Source of the DNA: Arthrobacter sp. SDTb3-6
GTDB taxonomy: Bacteria; Actinomycetota; Actinomycetes; Actinomycetales; Micrococcaceae
Direction: 5' to 3'
Assembly: GCF_013376095.1 (NCBI RefSeq)
Contig: NZ_JAAMFN010000015.1
Coordinates: 29,553 to 93,552 of the forward strand
Length of the DNA: 64,000 bases
The position numbers and the translations under genes are program-made. The notes beneath the pieces are model-generated. The model saw only the letters and a list, made by a program, of their open reading frames with translations, was not told where the DNA came from and did no database searches. Below are positions 1 to 7,863 of the stretch, piece by piece. The stretch's first letter is position 1, and each line of letters opens with the position of its first letter.

Positions 1-512
1 AAGCGTTCCGGGTCGATCGTGGCCGAGGTGATGATGACCTTCAAGTCCGGGCGCTGGGGCAGGATCTGGCGAAGGTAGCCGAGGATGAAGTCGATGTTCA
101 GGGAACGCTCGTGGGCCTCGTCGATGATGAGGACGGAGTATTTGCGCAGCAGTTTGTCGCGCTGGATTTCCGCCAGCAGGATGCCGTCGGTCATCAACTT
201 GATCTTGGTCTGCGGGCCCACGTGGCCGGTGAAGCGGACCTGGAAGCCCACTTCCTCGCCGATCTTGACGTCGAGTTCGCTGGCGATGCGCTCGGCCACG
301 GTGCGGGCGGCGAGGCGGCGCGGCTGCGTGTGCCCGATCAGGCCCTTCTCCGCCAGCCCCAGCTCCACGCACATTTTCGGGATCTGGGTGGTCTTTCCGG
401 AGCCCGTCTCGCCGGCGATGATGGTGACCTGGTTGGCGGCGATGGCGGCCATGAGGTCCTCGCGGCGTTCCGAGACGGGAAGCGCGGCGGGGTAGGTGAT
501 GGTGAAAGTCAT
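1..512 (-). CDS. hrpA: ATP-dependent RNA helicase HrpA, N-terminal part (cut by window edge)
   Basis: This is the first ~170 residues of a DEAH-box RNA helicase that remodels RNA with ATP; the rest lies beyond base 1. Visible motifs are Walker A GETGSGKT (about residues 34-41), QPRRLAAR (motif Ia, about 63-70), DEAH followed by ERS (131-134) and SAT (163-165), in the order and spacing of bacterial HrpA/DHX proteins. The ATG is at 510-512; the ~210 bases upstream, up to the divergent GNAT gene, show no convincing gene. DEAH plus the PRR motif separate it from DEAD-box proteins. The family is sure; HrpA rather than a shorter HrpB-like paralogue is likely but cannot be settled without the C-terminus. 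Confidence 0.9.
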   Translation of the reverse strand, partial: MTFTITYPAALPVSERREDLMAAIAANQVTIIAGETGSGKTTQIPKMCVELGLAEKGLIGHTQPRRLAARTVAERIASELDVKIGEEVGFQVRFTGHVGPQTKIKLMTDGILLAEIQRDKLLRKYSVLIIDEAHERSLNIDFILGYLRQILPQRPDLKVIITSATIDPER

Positions 513-724
513 GGTGCCACCCAGTTTATGCCGATATTGGCGCGGTGGGCTTCGGGGTGCTTTGGTGCCAAAGCAGGCCGGCGGGCGGTGAACTGCCCCA
601 GGCTGCGCAGGCGCCTGCCGCCACGGTGGGCCCCGGGGCCCTCACCAGGGCACCTCCTGCTTGGCGGGCGTGGCCGGGGCTCTGGCCTGCGCCGCAGCCG
701 GGGTGGGCGTGAGAGGCTGGGGGA

Positions 725-1243
725 ATGGCCCAGGAAAACAAATTCCCCCGCTCGACGGCGCTGGCGAACCTTGCGCCCGCCGGCCGGAGCTTCGTGCTGC
801 GGCGGGCGCAGGAGTCCGACGTCGGCCCGATCGTCGGGCTGTTGGCCGCGGACCAGCTGCGGGCGGCCGTTGACTCCGCCGCACCCGAACGCCGGGGCCC
901 CTATTTGGCCGCGTTCCACGCCATCGATGCCGACCCCGCCCATTTGCTGTGCGTGGTGGACGACGACGCCGGCACTGTGGTTGCCACCATGCAGCTGTCC
1001 CTTCTGCCGGGCCTGGCCCGCGGCGGCTCCGCCCGCCTGCAGATTGAGGCGGTCCGGGTTGCCGGCCGGCTGCGCGGCAACGGACTGGGCTCAGCCATGA
1101 TCGGGTGGGCCGTTGCCGAAGGGCGCCGCCGCGGGGCCGTCCTGGTCCAGTTGACGTCGGATCTTTCCCGGACGGACGCCCACCGCTTTTATGAGCGGCT
1201 GGGCTTCGTCCACTCCCACGCCGGATTCAAGCTGGTCCTTTAG
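725..1243 (+). CDS. GNAT-family N-acetyltransferase
   Basis: A 172-residue protein with one GNAT acetyltransferase domain, which transfers an acetyl group from acetyl-CoA to an amine. The acetyl-CoA pyrophosphate-binding motif A is visible as RLRGNGLGSAM (Q/RxxGxG/A), followed by AHRFYERLGF, the usual motif B with its Tyr. The first ~15 residues are probably disordered. The substrate cannot be read from sequence; small stand-alone GNATs of this kind modify amino acids, polyamines, antibiotics or protein N-termini. A purine-rich run lies directly before the ATG. An alternative reading is a near-leaderless start, with GAGGCT at 713-718 as a poor -10 box. It is divergent from hrpA and not obviously in an operon. 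Confidence 0.85.
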   Translation: MAQENKFPRSTALANLAPAGRSFVLRRAQESDVGPIVGLLAADQLRAAVDSAAPERRGPYLAAFHAIDADPAHLLCVVDDDAGTVVATMQLSLLPGLARGGSARLQIEAVRVAGRLRGNGLGSAMIGWAVAEGRRRGAVLVQLTSDLSRTDAHRFYERLGFVHSHAGFKLVL

Positions 1244-1442
1244 CCGTTGCGCCGTTCCGCCGCCGGGTTGCTGCTGCCGGGCTCGGGCGTGCCTGGGCCG
1301 CCGGGCCGGGGCCGGGGGTGCTTTTGCGAGGGTTCCGCTGCCCGGCTGCTGCGCGCCGGGCCACTCATGAATTGCTGCGGGTCCTGCCACGCGGGGTGGA
1401 AAAATACTGCTGCCTGTTCCCTCCACAGGGGGTGCCCGGCCG

Positions 1443-3569
1443 ATGGTTGTTGACATTTCGGGTTGCTCCCCGTTCCTGCCCGGGCAGTCCATTTTAGGCT
1501 TGAGGCAGCAGGGAAGTTGGTGGTTTTCGAACACGGTTTCCATATCTTGGGGGCCGCTGGGGGACCCGGGTGCACAGGCAGAGGGGGTGGAGGCGGTGGC
1601 GGTGCCGGAATGGAATGCCACGGTCAGTGCCGGCGTGTCTGCAGGCACTGTGCCCGAGGTGGCGGGCCCGGACCCACTCGGACGATTGGTCGCCACCGTG
1701 GCAGGTGCAGCAACGGGCCCTGACGGCTTGCCGTCCGCTCCTGCTGCCGGCGGGGCCATGGGTCCCATGGACGCGGCCGATCCTGCTTCATTGGTGGTCG
1801 AAGCCGCCACGGCCCTGGCCGGCGTGTGTGGCGGATTCTTTGACCCTGCGGTGTTGGCCCAGCTGGATGCAGCCTTGGCCCTTGAACTGGCCGCCCAGGC
1901 CCGTGACCGGGCCGTGGAAGCCGGTGAGCTGTTGGATGCGGGCGTGCGGGAGGGGCGGGCCGCGGCGTTCCTGGAGCGGCTGGCGTGCCGCGCCGCAGCA
2001 TGCAGGGCCGCCGCGACCCGGGCCGGGAAGCTTGCCGGGGAGGCCGCCTCGGTCGTTGCTGCGTTCGGTGGTTCCGTGGGTGCCGGGGGATACGACCCGG
2101 ACGTCGTGGACCGGGTTTCCGGCGCGGTCCTGGTGAATGTCATAACCGGGCTGGAAGAAGCCAAAAATGCCTTGACAGCGGTGCAGATGCAGGCCGAGGT
2201 GCTCTTCACGGCCCAGCAGCGCCTGGTCCAGGCCCGCACAGGGGTGCCGAAAGCCAAGCTCGGCCGGGACGTGGGGGTGCAGGTCGGGCTCGCCCGGCAT
2301 GAATCCGCCCACCGCGGGCGCCAGCTGGCCGAGCTTGCCGCCGTCGTGGTGCGCGAGCTCCCACACACCATGGACGCCGTCACGGCCGGGATCATCGGGG
2401 AGGACCGGGCGAGGATAGTGGCATCCGAGACGGTATTCCTCTCTGCCGAACACCGCGCCGACGTCGACGCGCTGATCTGCGCAGACCAGGAGAAACTGGC
2501 AGGCATGGGCTCCCGGCAAATCGCCACTGCGGCCAGGGCCGAGGCCTACCGGCTCGAGCCCGAAGTTTTCGCCCAGCGCCGGGAGAAAGCGGTTGCGGAC
2601 CGCTACGTGTCCCTGCGCCCGGCTGCGGATGGGATGACTCTGCTCAGCGCCCTGATCCCACTGAAGCACGGGGTCACTGTCATCAACGCCCTCACCCAGG
2701 TAGCCGACGCGGCCAAGGCCGCAGGCGACGGCCGGGGCCGCGGACAGCTCATGGCCGACGCCCTCATCCACCGCCTGACGCGGCACGTGCCGTGTGACGA
2801 GGGCCAGGGCGGTGTGGGCGACCATCGCGGCCCAACACCGGAAAATGCCGGGTCGCGGCATGGCAGTGTACTGGAACCGGGTGCGCTGGGACCGGGTGCA
2901 CTGGGACCGGGTGTACTGGGTGGCGTGGCGGCACCTCCGCACACCCCGGGCTTGTGCACCACCGTCACCGAACCGGACATCATGATTGAGCTCGTCATGA
3001 CCGACCGGTCCCTCTTTGACGGTGCGGGCGACCCCGCCATCATCACCGGCCACGGACCGATCCCCGCGCCCGAAGCCGGCACCATGGTGCTGGGGACGGC
3101 GTCGGGGAAATCCGGCTTCTCGCCCAAACTGTGGCTGCGCCGTCTTTTCACCCATCCTGAGAGCGGAGCCCTGCTCAGTATGGACTCCCGGGCCCGCTTC
3201 TTTCCCGAGGGAATGAAGGAGTTCCTGCGCCTGCAGTACCAGCGCTGCGCCAGCCCTTACTGCGATGCACCGATTCGCAACTACGACCACATCAAGTCCT
3301 GGGCCGCAGGCGGCACCACCAGCATTCCCAACGGACAAGGCCTCTGCGCCGCCTGCAACCAGGCCAAGGAAGCCCCCGGCTGGACCGTAGCGCCCACCAT
3401 CGGACCGCCGGCCGGCGAGGGACCACTGCCCGGTAAAGCCCCGCCCGGCTCAGCCCCGCCCGGTACGACCACCACCACGCCCACGGGGCACAGCTACACG
3501 GCCGTCGCGCCAGCCCTGCCGGGCACCAGCCGCCGCAAACGGCGCAGAAGGCGCAGAAGGCGAAGCTGA
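1443..3569 (+). CDS. DUF222 / HNH endonuclease (13E12-type) protein
   Basis: A protein of up to 708 residues in the multicopy actinobacterial family that joins an N-terminal DUF222 helical domain (roughly 100-450) to a C-terminal HNH nuclease module. Around residues 600-650 the HNH pattern is clear: Cys pairs CASPYC and CAACNQ enclosing DHI and an Asn, i.e. a zinc-bound beta-beta-alpha-metal fold. The biological role of the family is unknown. The start is uncertain: the first ~50 residues look non-conserved, there is no ribosome binding site before 1443, and a start near the GTG at 1587 is possible. The C-terminus ends in a strongly basic tail of ten or more Arg/Lys. A 15-bp tandem repeat (2875-2919) encodes Gly/Pro/Leu repeats. 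No partner genes adjoin it. Confidence 0.85.
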   Translation: MVVDISGCSPFLPGQSILGLRQQGSWWFSNTVSISWGPLGDPGAQAEGVEAVAVPEWNATVSAGVSAGTVPEVAGPDPLGRLVATVAGAATGPDGLPSAPAAGGAMGPMDAADPASLVVEAATALAGVCGGFFDPAVLAQLDAALALELAAQARDRAVEAGELLDAGVREGRAAAFLERLACRAAACRAAATRAGKLAGEAASVVAAFGGSVGAGGYDPDVVDRVSGAVLVNVITGLEEAKNALTAVQMQAEVLFTAQQRLVQARTGVPKAKLGRDVGVQVGLARHESAHRGRQLAELAAVVVRELPHTMDAVTAGIIGEDRARIVASETVFLSAEHRADVDALICADQEKLAGMGSRQIATAARAEAYRLEPEVFAQRREKAVADRYVSLRPAADGMTLLSALIPLKHGVTVINALTQVADAAKAAGDGRGRGQLMADALIHRLTRHVPCDEGQGGVGDHRGPTPENAGSRHGSVLEPGALGPGALGPGVLGGVAAPPHTPGLCTTVTEPDIMIELVMTDRSLFDGAGDPAIITGHGPIPAPEAGTMVLGTASGKSGFSPKLWLRRLFTHPESGALLSMDSRARFFPEGMKEFLRLQYQRCASPYCDAPIRNYDHIKSWAAGGTTSIPNGQGLCAACNQAKEAPGWTVAPTIGPPAGEGPLPGKAPPGSAPPGTTTTTPTGHSYTAVAPALPGTSRRKRRRRRRRRS
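2875..2919 (+). repeat. 15-bp tandem repeat inside the HNH gene
   Basis: Three head-to-tail units of about GACCGGGTGCACTGG at 2875-2889, 2890-2904 and 2905-2919, with one or two changes each, plus a partial unit just before. The unit is a multiple of three, so it adds in-frame Gly-Ala/Val-Leu-Gly-Pro repeats between the DUF222 and HNH parts. It looks like a slippage-prone linker. Confidence 0.8.
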
Positions 3570-3676
3570 AACCGCCGCGGCAGGTGCCCACGGGCCGTAC
3601 GCACCGGATACGGCAGGACTTTCAGCCAGGGTGTGTCCTTGTACTGGTTCGTGCGCGATGGGAGGAGGATTGTGGC

Positions 3677-4219
3677 ATGTCCGCCGACCGCACCATGCGC
3701 ATCCACAGCCCCGAATTCAAGTCAATGGCGGAGAGGGTCCTGCAGGTCACCGCGCTCACGTCGAGGCTGAATGCCCTGCCCTTTGGTGACGAAGCGGGCA
3801 AGGCTGCACTGCTCGGGCAGATCCTGGGCCGGCCGCTGCCGTCAGGGGTGACGGTCTATCCGCCGTTCTACACGGACCACGGGCTCAATCTGCACCTCGC
3901 CGAACGGGTCTTCATCAACCAGGGCTGCACTTTCCTGGACTATGCGGGCATCCGGCTCGGCGAGGGCGTGATGATCGGCCCCAAGGCCACGCTGATCACC
4001 AGCGGCCATCCGGTCAATCCGGCAGAACGCAGGCTGTACCTCACCGGCGCCCCCATCGACGTGGCGGAAAACGTGTGGATCGGTGCGGGTGCAACGATCC
4101 TGCCCGGTGTCAGCATTGGACGCGATGCCGTCATCGCCGCCGGATCGGTTGTGGCCGACGACGTGCCGGCGGCGAGCCTGGTGACCGGACCAAAGGCCGG
4201 GGTGCGACGGCGCTGGTGA
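3677..4219 (+). CDS. Sugar O-acetyltransferase (maltose/galactoside acetyltransferase family)
   Basis: A 180-residue left-handed beta-helix acetyltransferase that moves acetyl from acetyl-CoA to a sugar hydroxyl. Imperfect hexapeptide repeats ([LIV]GxxxxI type) run through most of the protein, for example VWIGAGATILPGVSIGRDAV near the end. TSGHPVN carries the His expected to be the catalytic base, and the extended loop before it is typical of the LacA/Maa group. The ATG at 3677 is chosen because GGAGGAGG lies 8 nt before it; an upstream in-frame start at 3584 would add 31 unconserved residues. The C-terminus TGPKAGVRRRW departs from the usual GNPAK ending. The substrate is unknown. It converges with the next gene. 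Confidence 0.88.
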   Translation: MSADRTMRIHSPEFKSMAERVLQVTALTSRLNALPFGDEAGKAALLGQILGRPLPSGVTVYPPFYTDHGLNLHLAERVFINQGCTFLDYAGIRLGEGVMIGPKATLITSGHPVNPAERRLYLTGAPIDVAENVWIGAGATILPGVSIGRDAVIAAGSVVADDVPAASLVTGPKAGVRRRW

Positions 4220-4260
4220 CGGCTGCCATGGCTGCCCAAGCCCGCCAAGCCGGGGCAGCG

Positions 4261-4285
4261 CGGCCAGGGGACGATGGCCTGGCCG
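4261..4285. terminator. Stem-loop between convergent genes
   Basis: CGGCCAGG pairs perfectly with CCTGGCCG across a 9-nt loop in the 80-bp gap between two converging genes. There is no T-run after it, so it may be a Rho-assisted or bidirectional end rather than a classical intrinsic terminator. Confidence 0.4.
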
Positions 4286-4299
4286 GGCAGGGGCCGGCG

Positions 4300-4869
4300 T
4301 CAGTTGCCGGCAGGGGCGAGGAGTGCCAGGATCGCGCGGGTGCTGCCGGTCTCCCCGAGCCTCGGAAAGATCCGGGTGAGGCTGTTGTTGTGCGCATCGG
4401 CACTCATGTCCGTCATGGCGTCGACCGCCAGTGTGACATTGAGGCCGAGCTCGTGGGCCTGGCGTGCGGTGGATTCGACGCCGATGCTGGTGGCCACGCC
4501 GGCCACGACCACCTGGGTGACACCCAGGCCGGCGAGGTGTTCGGCCAGCCCCGTGTTGGTAAAGGACCCCCACGTCCGCTTGACCACCACATGGTCCCCG
4601 GGCTGATGGTTCAGCCCGGCCACCAGCTCCGTGGCGTTGTCCGAGTGTGTTCCGGTCGCAGCCCGGGGCGGCTGCTCATTGCGGCCCGGGGCGCGGCCGT
4701 CCACGCGGACCAGGACCACGGGCAGTCCGCGGCTGCGGAATCCGGCAGCCAGGTCTGCAGCGTTTTGCACCACGGGGTCCATTGGATGCGCCGTGGGAAG
4801 GGCGGCCACTGAATTTTGCAGGTCGACAACAATGAGTGCGGTCCGTGGATCGAGGGTGGTTACTGCCAT
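4300..4869 (-). CDS. Isochorismatase-fold hydrolase without the usual catalytic Cys
   Basis: A 189-residue alpha/beta protein of the isochorismatase-like (cysteine hydrolase) superfamily. The nucleophile-activating Asp is in VVDLQN (residue 16) and the Lys in VVVKRTWGSF. At the position where nicotinamidases have the nucleophilic Cys (ATDFCV in the pncA product of this same window) this protein reads ATSIGV, so Cys is replaced by Gly. True isochorismatases such as PhzD also lack the Cys, so hydrolysis by a non-covalent route is possible. The substrate is unknown. AGAGGAG lies 6 nt before the ATG. It is transcribed in the same direction as the methyltransferase upstream but is separated from it by ~60 bp. 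Confidence 0.85.
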   Translation of the reverse strand: MAVTTLDPRTALIVVDLQNSVAALPTAHPMDPVVQNAADLAAGFRSRGLPVVLVRVDGRAPGRNEQPPRAATGTHSDNATELVAGLNHQPGDHVVVKRTWGSFTNTGLAEHLAGLGVTQVVVAGVATSIGVESTARQAHELGLNVTLAVDAMTDMSADAHNNSLTRIFPRLGETGSTRAILALLAPAGN

Positions 4870-4929
4870 GAGATGCTCCTCTGAGGGGCGGATGGGGGAC
4901 GGCGAAGTTGCTCGGAGATGGACGCGAGG

Positions 4930-5562
4930 CTACACGTCCGCGCGGCGGCTGGCGCGCACCACCTCGTCGTGGACCGCGACGGGCCCGCCGCCGTGGCCCT
5001 CGGATTGGCGCGGGCGGGACTCTGCCACCAGGACCTGCCACAACCCCGGATCCAGTGCCGACACCACCTCGCCGGCGTCGAAAAGCACTTCCGCCCGGTG
5101 CGGGCGGCGCGCGCCGGAATCCATGTCCGACGGTGCGTGCCCCACCACCAGCAGCGTGCCACCCGGCGCGACGGCGGCAGCCAGCCGGGCAAACAGGGGC
5201 CCGCGATCCGCGCGGGGCAGCTGCATGAACTGGGCAGACACGAGGTCGAAGGCCCCCTCAGGGGGAGTCCACGCGAGCAGGTCCAGCTGCCGCCACGCGA
5301 GCGAGCCGGGCAGTTCCAGCCCGGCCGCGTGCCCGGCAGCCCGTTCCAACGCAACACTGGAAATGTCGACGCCGGTCACCTGCCACCCGCGCCCGGCCAG
5401 CCAGACGGCATCGGCGCCCTCCCCGCAGCCCACGTCCAGCGCAGTCCCGGCTGGCAGTGCAGACACCTCGGCAACCAGCTGCGGGTTCGGGTTCCCGCTC
5501 CAAATGTGCCCGTGGCTGCCGTACCGGTCATTCCAGTACGCCTCGTCAAATTGCCGAATCAA
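4930..5562 (-). CDS. Class I SAM-dependent methyltransferase
   Basis: A 210-residue Rossmann-fold methyltransferase. Motif I is LDVGCGEGADAVWLA (about 42-56), followed by VTGVDIS with the acidic residue that binds the SAM ribose hydroxyls. The N-terminal segment FDEAYWNDRYG and the W-SGNPNP segment resemble the thiopurine/tellurite-resistance-like methyltransferases. The start is a TTG at 5560-5562, preceded by GAGGAGAA at 4-nt spacing, which supports it despite the rare codon. The substrate is unknown. It lies downstream of the AhpD-like gene on the same strand, separated by a short tandem repeat. Confidence 0.87.
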   Translation of the reverse strand: MIRQFDEAYWNDRYGSHGHIWSGNPNPQLVAEVSALPAGTALDVGCGEGADAVWLAGRGWQVTGVDISSVALERAAGHAAGLELPGSLAWRQLDLLAWTPPEGAFDLVSAQFMQLPRADRGPLFARLAAAVAPGGTLLVVGHAPSDMDSGARRPHRAEVLFDAGEVVSALDPGLWQVLVAESRPRQSEGHGGGPVAVHDEVVRASRRADV

Positions 5563-5583
5563 AGGCTTCTCCTCAAGCTAGCG

Positions 5584-5626
5584 CGGTGCCCTAAATAACC
5601 CGGTGCCCTAAATAACCCGGTGCCCT
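5584..5626. repeat. 17-bp tandem repeat, 2.5 copies
   Basis: CGGTGCCCTAAATAACC is repeated exactly at 5584-5600 and 5601-5617, with a 9-bp partial third unit to 5626. It fills the gap between the AhpD-like gene and the methyltransferase and carries TAA stops in more than one frame. No protein product is implied. Confidence 0.85.
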
Positions 5627-5629
5627 GGG

Positions 5630-6082
5630 TCAGGGAAGCTCGGGCAACGCCTGGTGGGTGCTGACGGCCAGCCGGTTCCAGACGTTGATGGCGGAGATTG
5701 CCATCAGCAGCTCCGTGACCTCGGCGTCGGTGAAGGCGGCCTTGACGCCCGCCCAGATGGCGTCGGAAACCCCGCCCTTGCTGATCAATGTCACGGCTTC
5801 GGTCAGTGCCAGCGCGGCCTGTTCGCGGTCCGAGTACAGGCCCGGGGCCTCGTGCCAGCCTGCGAGCACGTCCAGGCGGCGGTTGTCGACGCCTGCGGCC
5901 CGGGCCTCACGGCCATGCATGTCCAGGCAGAACGCGCAGCTGTTGAGCTGTGAGGCACGGATCTTGACCAGCGCCAGCAGGTCCTCGCCGAGGGTGCCGG
6001 AGTGGATGTACTTTTCCATGGCGTACATGGGCTGGTAGGCCTTGGGATCGATTTCGTTGATGTTCAATCGCTGCGTGGACAT
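5630..6082 (-). CDS. Carboxymuconolactone decarboxylase / AhpD-like protein
   Basis: A 150-residue all-helical protein of the carboxymuconolactone decarboxylase family, AhpD-like branch. The peroxidatic motif is visible as NSCAFCLDMH: Cys49 and Cys52 with His56, preceded by the helix carrying an acidic residue. AhpD-type proteins reduce peroxides or recycle peroxiredoxins through this Cys pair. The ATG at 6080-6082 has AAGGAAG upstream. An open frame continues further upstream but runs through the tRNA gene and is not coding. No peroxiredoxin gene is adjacent, so the redox partner is unknown. Confidence 0.88.
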   Translation of the reverse strand: MSTQRLNINEIDPKAYQPMYAMEKYIHSGTLGEDLLALVKIRASQLNSCAFCLDMHGREARAAGVDNRRLDVLAGWHEAPGLYSDREQAALALTEAVTLISKGGVSDAIWAGVKAAFTDAEVTELLMAISAINVWNRLAVSTHQALPELP

Positions 6083-6309
6083 GTACCCTGCTTCCTTCGT
6101 GACTGCTGTCTCATCTGGTTTCGGCACTTGGGGCCGTCCTTCCCAGCTTCCACCCCGCCCCGGGGTTCCGCAAGCCGGGCAGGAAGGCACTGGCACGGTT
6201 GGCCACGCCCGGTTCTCCAGCCTCGGGCCCGCCGCTGCCGTCCCAGCGACGGCAACAAAAAATCCGGGGCCCGCACGCGGCTGTTTGGCTGCGTGCGGAC
6301 CCCGGACGG

Positions 6310-6385
6310 TGGTGCCCTCGATAGGATTCGAACCTACGACCTGTTGCTCCGGAGGCAACCGCTCTATCCCCTGAGCTACGAGGGC
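6310..6385 (-). tRNA. tRNA-Arg (anticodon CCG)
   Basis: Read on the minus strand, the gene begins GCCCTCG and ends CGAGGGC-A-CCA, giving a 7-bp acceptor stem and an encoded CCA tail (76 nt). The D arm contains AGCTCAGGGGATAGAGC, the anticodon arm is GTTGC-CTCCGGA-GCAAC (anticodon CCG) and the T arm contains the invariant GGTTCGAATCC. Anticodon CCG reads CGG arginine codons, which are frequent in high-GC genomes. It is not in an array; neighbours are an AhpD-like gene and an MFS gene. Confidence 0.97.
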
Positions 6386-6560
6386 GCGGCAACCGTGGCT
6401 GCCGAAGGGAACGAGAAAGAGCTTAGCAGGTGCCGGGCGCTGAATCGAACGCCGTGCCCGCGCGCCGTCCGCCGCCTCCATGGCGGCCGCCTGTCGACGG
6501 CCCGGGGCGGGTCCCGCGTCCAGCCACTGGAACCGCCTGCGCCGCCGCCGGCCGGGCCGG

Positions 6561-6566
6561 TAACAT
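6561..6566 (+). promoter_or_regulatory. Putative -10 box before the MFS gene
   Basis: TAACAT is followed after 7 nt by an ATG (6574) that opens a six-triplet frame (MVNTW then TGA) overlapping the start of the MFS gene at 6585. The geometry matches the leaderless promoters elsewhere in the window, with the short frame as the leaderless product. Confidence 0.4.
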
Positions 6567-6584
6567 TGGGGCAATGGTGAATAC

Positions 6585-7847
6585 ATGGTGAGGAATGTCC
6601 CGCGTTCCCTGTGGTTGTTTGCGGCGGGCATCATCCTTACCGCGTTGACGCTGCGCGGGGCCGTGACGGTGGTCCCGCCCCTGATTTCCACCATCACGCA
6701 CGACCTCCCGATGGGCACCGCCACGATCGGCGTCCTGGGCCTGCTCCCCACGGCGGCGTTTGGCCTCTTCGGCTTCCTCACCCCGTACGTGATCCGCTGG
6801 GCGTCGCAGGAACGGCTCATCGTGCTCTCGATCGTTGCCGGAATCGTCGGCCAGATCGCGCGGGTCTTTGCCCCCAACACCTTCCTGTTCCTGGGTTTTT
6901 CCGTCGTCGCCTTCGGCGGCCTCGGCGCCGGCAACGTCCTCCTGCCGCCCCTGGTGAAGAAGCACTTCCCCGGCAGGGTCGGCTTGATGACGGCCCTCTA
7001 CGTGACCTCCATTTCACTCGGCACCGCCCTTCCCGCCCAGATCTCGGTGCCCCTGGCCGACGCCGCCGGTTGGCAGTTTTCCCTCTCCTCCTGGGCCGTG
7101 GTCAGCATGATCGCCGTGGTCCCCTGGCTGCTGGCCGCGATTCCCACCCGCACGACGCCGGCACCCGGCACGGCGCCCGGCCCACCGGGCGCCGTGGCAC
7201 CGCCGGCAGCGGTGCGGTTGGCGGTCCCTACGCGCCCCTCACCTGACGCGGCCGGCCCGAGGATGAAGCTGTCGCGTTCGCCCACAGCCTGGGGGCTGAC
7301 GTTCATGTTCGGCTGCACCTCGCTGAACACGTATGCGCTGTTCGCCTGGCTGCCGGAAATCCTGACGGAGGCCGGTCTGGACCGAGGCCACGCCGGTTCC
7401 ATGCTCGCGTTGTTTGCCGCGCTCGGCCTGCCCATGAGCCTGGGCATACCGCTGGTCGCCGCCCGGATGCGCAACCCGTTCCCGCTGGTGCTGGCCATGC
7501 TGGGCTGCTTCGTGGCCGGCTACCTGGGGCTGCTGCTCGCCCCGGCGAACGGCACCTGGCTGTGGGTGTCGCTGGCGGGGCTGGGCCCGGGCACGTTCCC
7601 GCTGGCGCTGCTGCTGATCAACCACCGCACCCGCACACAGCACGGCGCCGGCGCGCTGTCCGGTTTCGGCCAGGGCATGGGCTACGGGCTGGCCTGTGTG
7701 GGCCCGCTCTTCTTCGGGCTGCTGAGGCAGTGGACCGGCTCCTGGACGGGGCCCTTCGTGTTCCTCTTCGCCACACTGGTCCTCCTGGGCGCCGGCGCCT
7801 TCATCATTTGCCGGCCCAGGATGCTGGAGGACGACTTCGCCAGGTGA
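6585..7847 (+). CDS. MFS transporter, CynX/NimT-like
   Basis: A 420-residue inner-membrane protein with about 12 hydrophobic segments arranged as 6 + 6 around a Pro/Ala-rich cytoplasmic loop (about 188-222). The N-terminal LTLRGAVTVVPPL and the GLLPTAAFGLFG segment are typical of the cyanate/nitroimidazole (CynX/NimT) branch of the major facilitator superfamily. The substrate cannot be inferred; members carry cyanate, nitroimidazoles or unknown small molecules. ATG 6585 is used because it is the first in-frame start; it sits inside a possible leaderless mini-frame (6574-6591) that may couple to it. It converges with the ThDP enzyme gene 16 bp downstream, where GCCGGC at 7850 and 7867 could form a shared weak hairpin. 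Confidence 0.87.
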   Translation: MVRNVPRSLWLFAAGIILTALTLRGAVTVVPPLISTITHDLPMGTATIGVLGLLPTAAFGLFGFLTPYVIRWASQERLIVLSIVAGIVGQIARVFAPNTFLFLGFSVVAFGGLGAGNVLLPPLVKKHFPGRVGLMTALYVTSISLGTALPAQISVPLADAAGWQFSLSSWAVVSMIAVVPWLLAAIPTRTTPAPGTAPGPPGAVAPPAAVRLAVPTRPSPDAAGPRMKLSRSPTAWGLTFMFGCTSLNTYALFAWLPEILTEAGLDRGHAGSMLALFAALGLPMSLGIPLVAARMRNPFPLVLAMLGCFVAGYLGLLLAPANGTWLWVSLAGLGPGTFPLALLLINHRTRTQHGAGALSGFGQGMGYGLACVGPLFFGLLRQWTGSWTGPFVFLFATLVLLGAGAFIICRPRMLEDDFAR

Positions 7848-7863
7848 CTGCCGGCCCTGCCCC

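Noticed and set aside
3530..3569. Arg-rich C-terminus of the HNH protein as a possible frameshift artefact
   Set aside because: The same codon usage continues to a normal stop, and basic tails are common in this family, so it is kept as part of the gene.
6083..6934. Open frame extending upstream of the AhpD-like gene
   Set aside because: It passes through tRNA-Arg and the opposite-strand MFS gene; the ATG at 6082 with AAGGAAG fits the family N-terminus.
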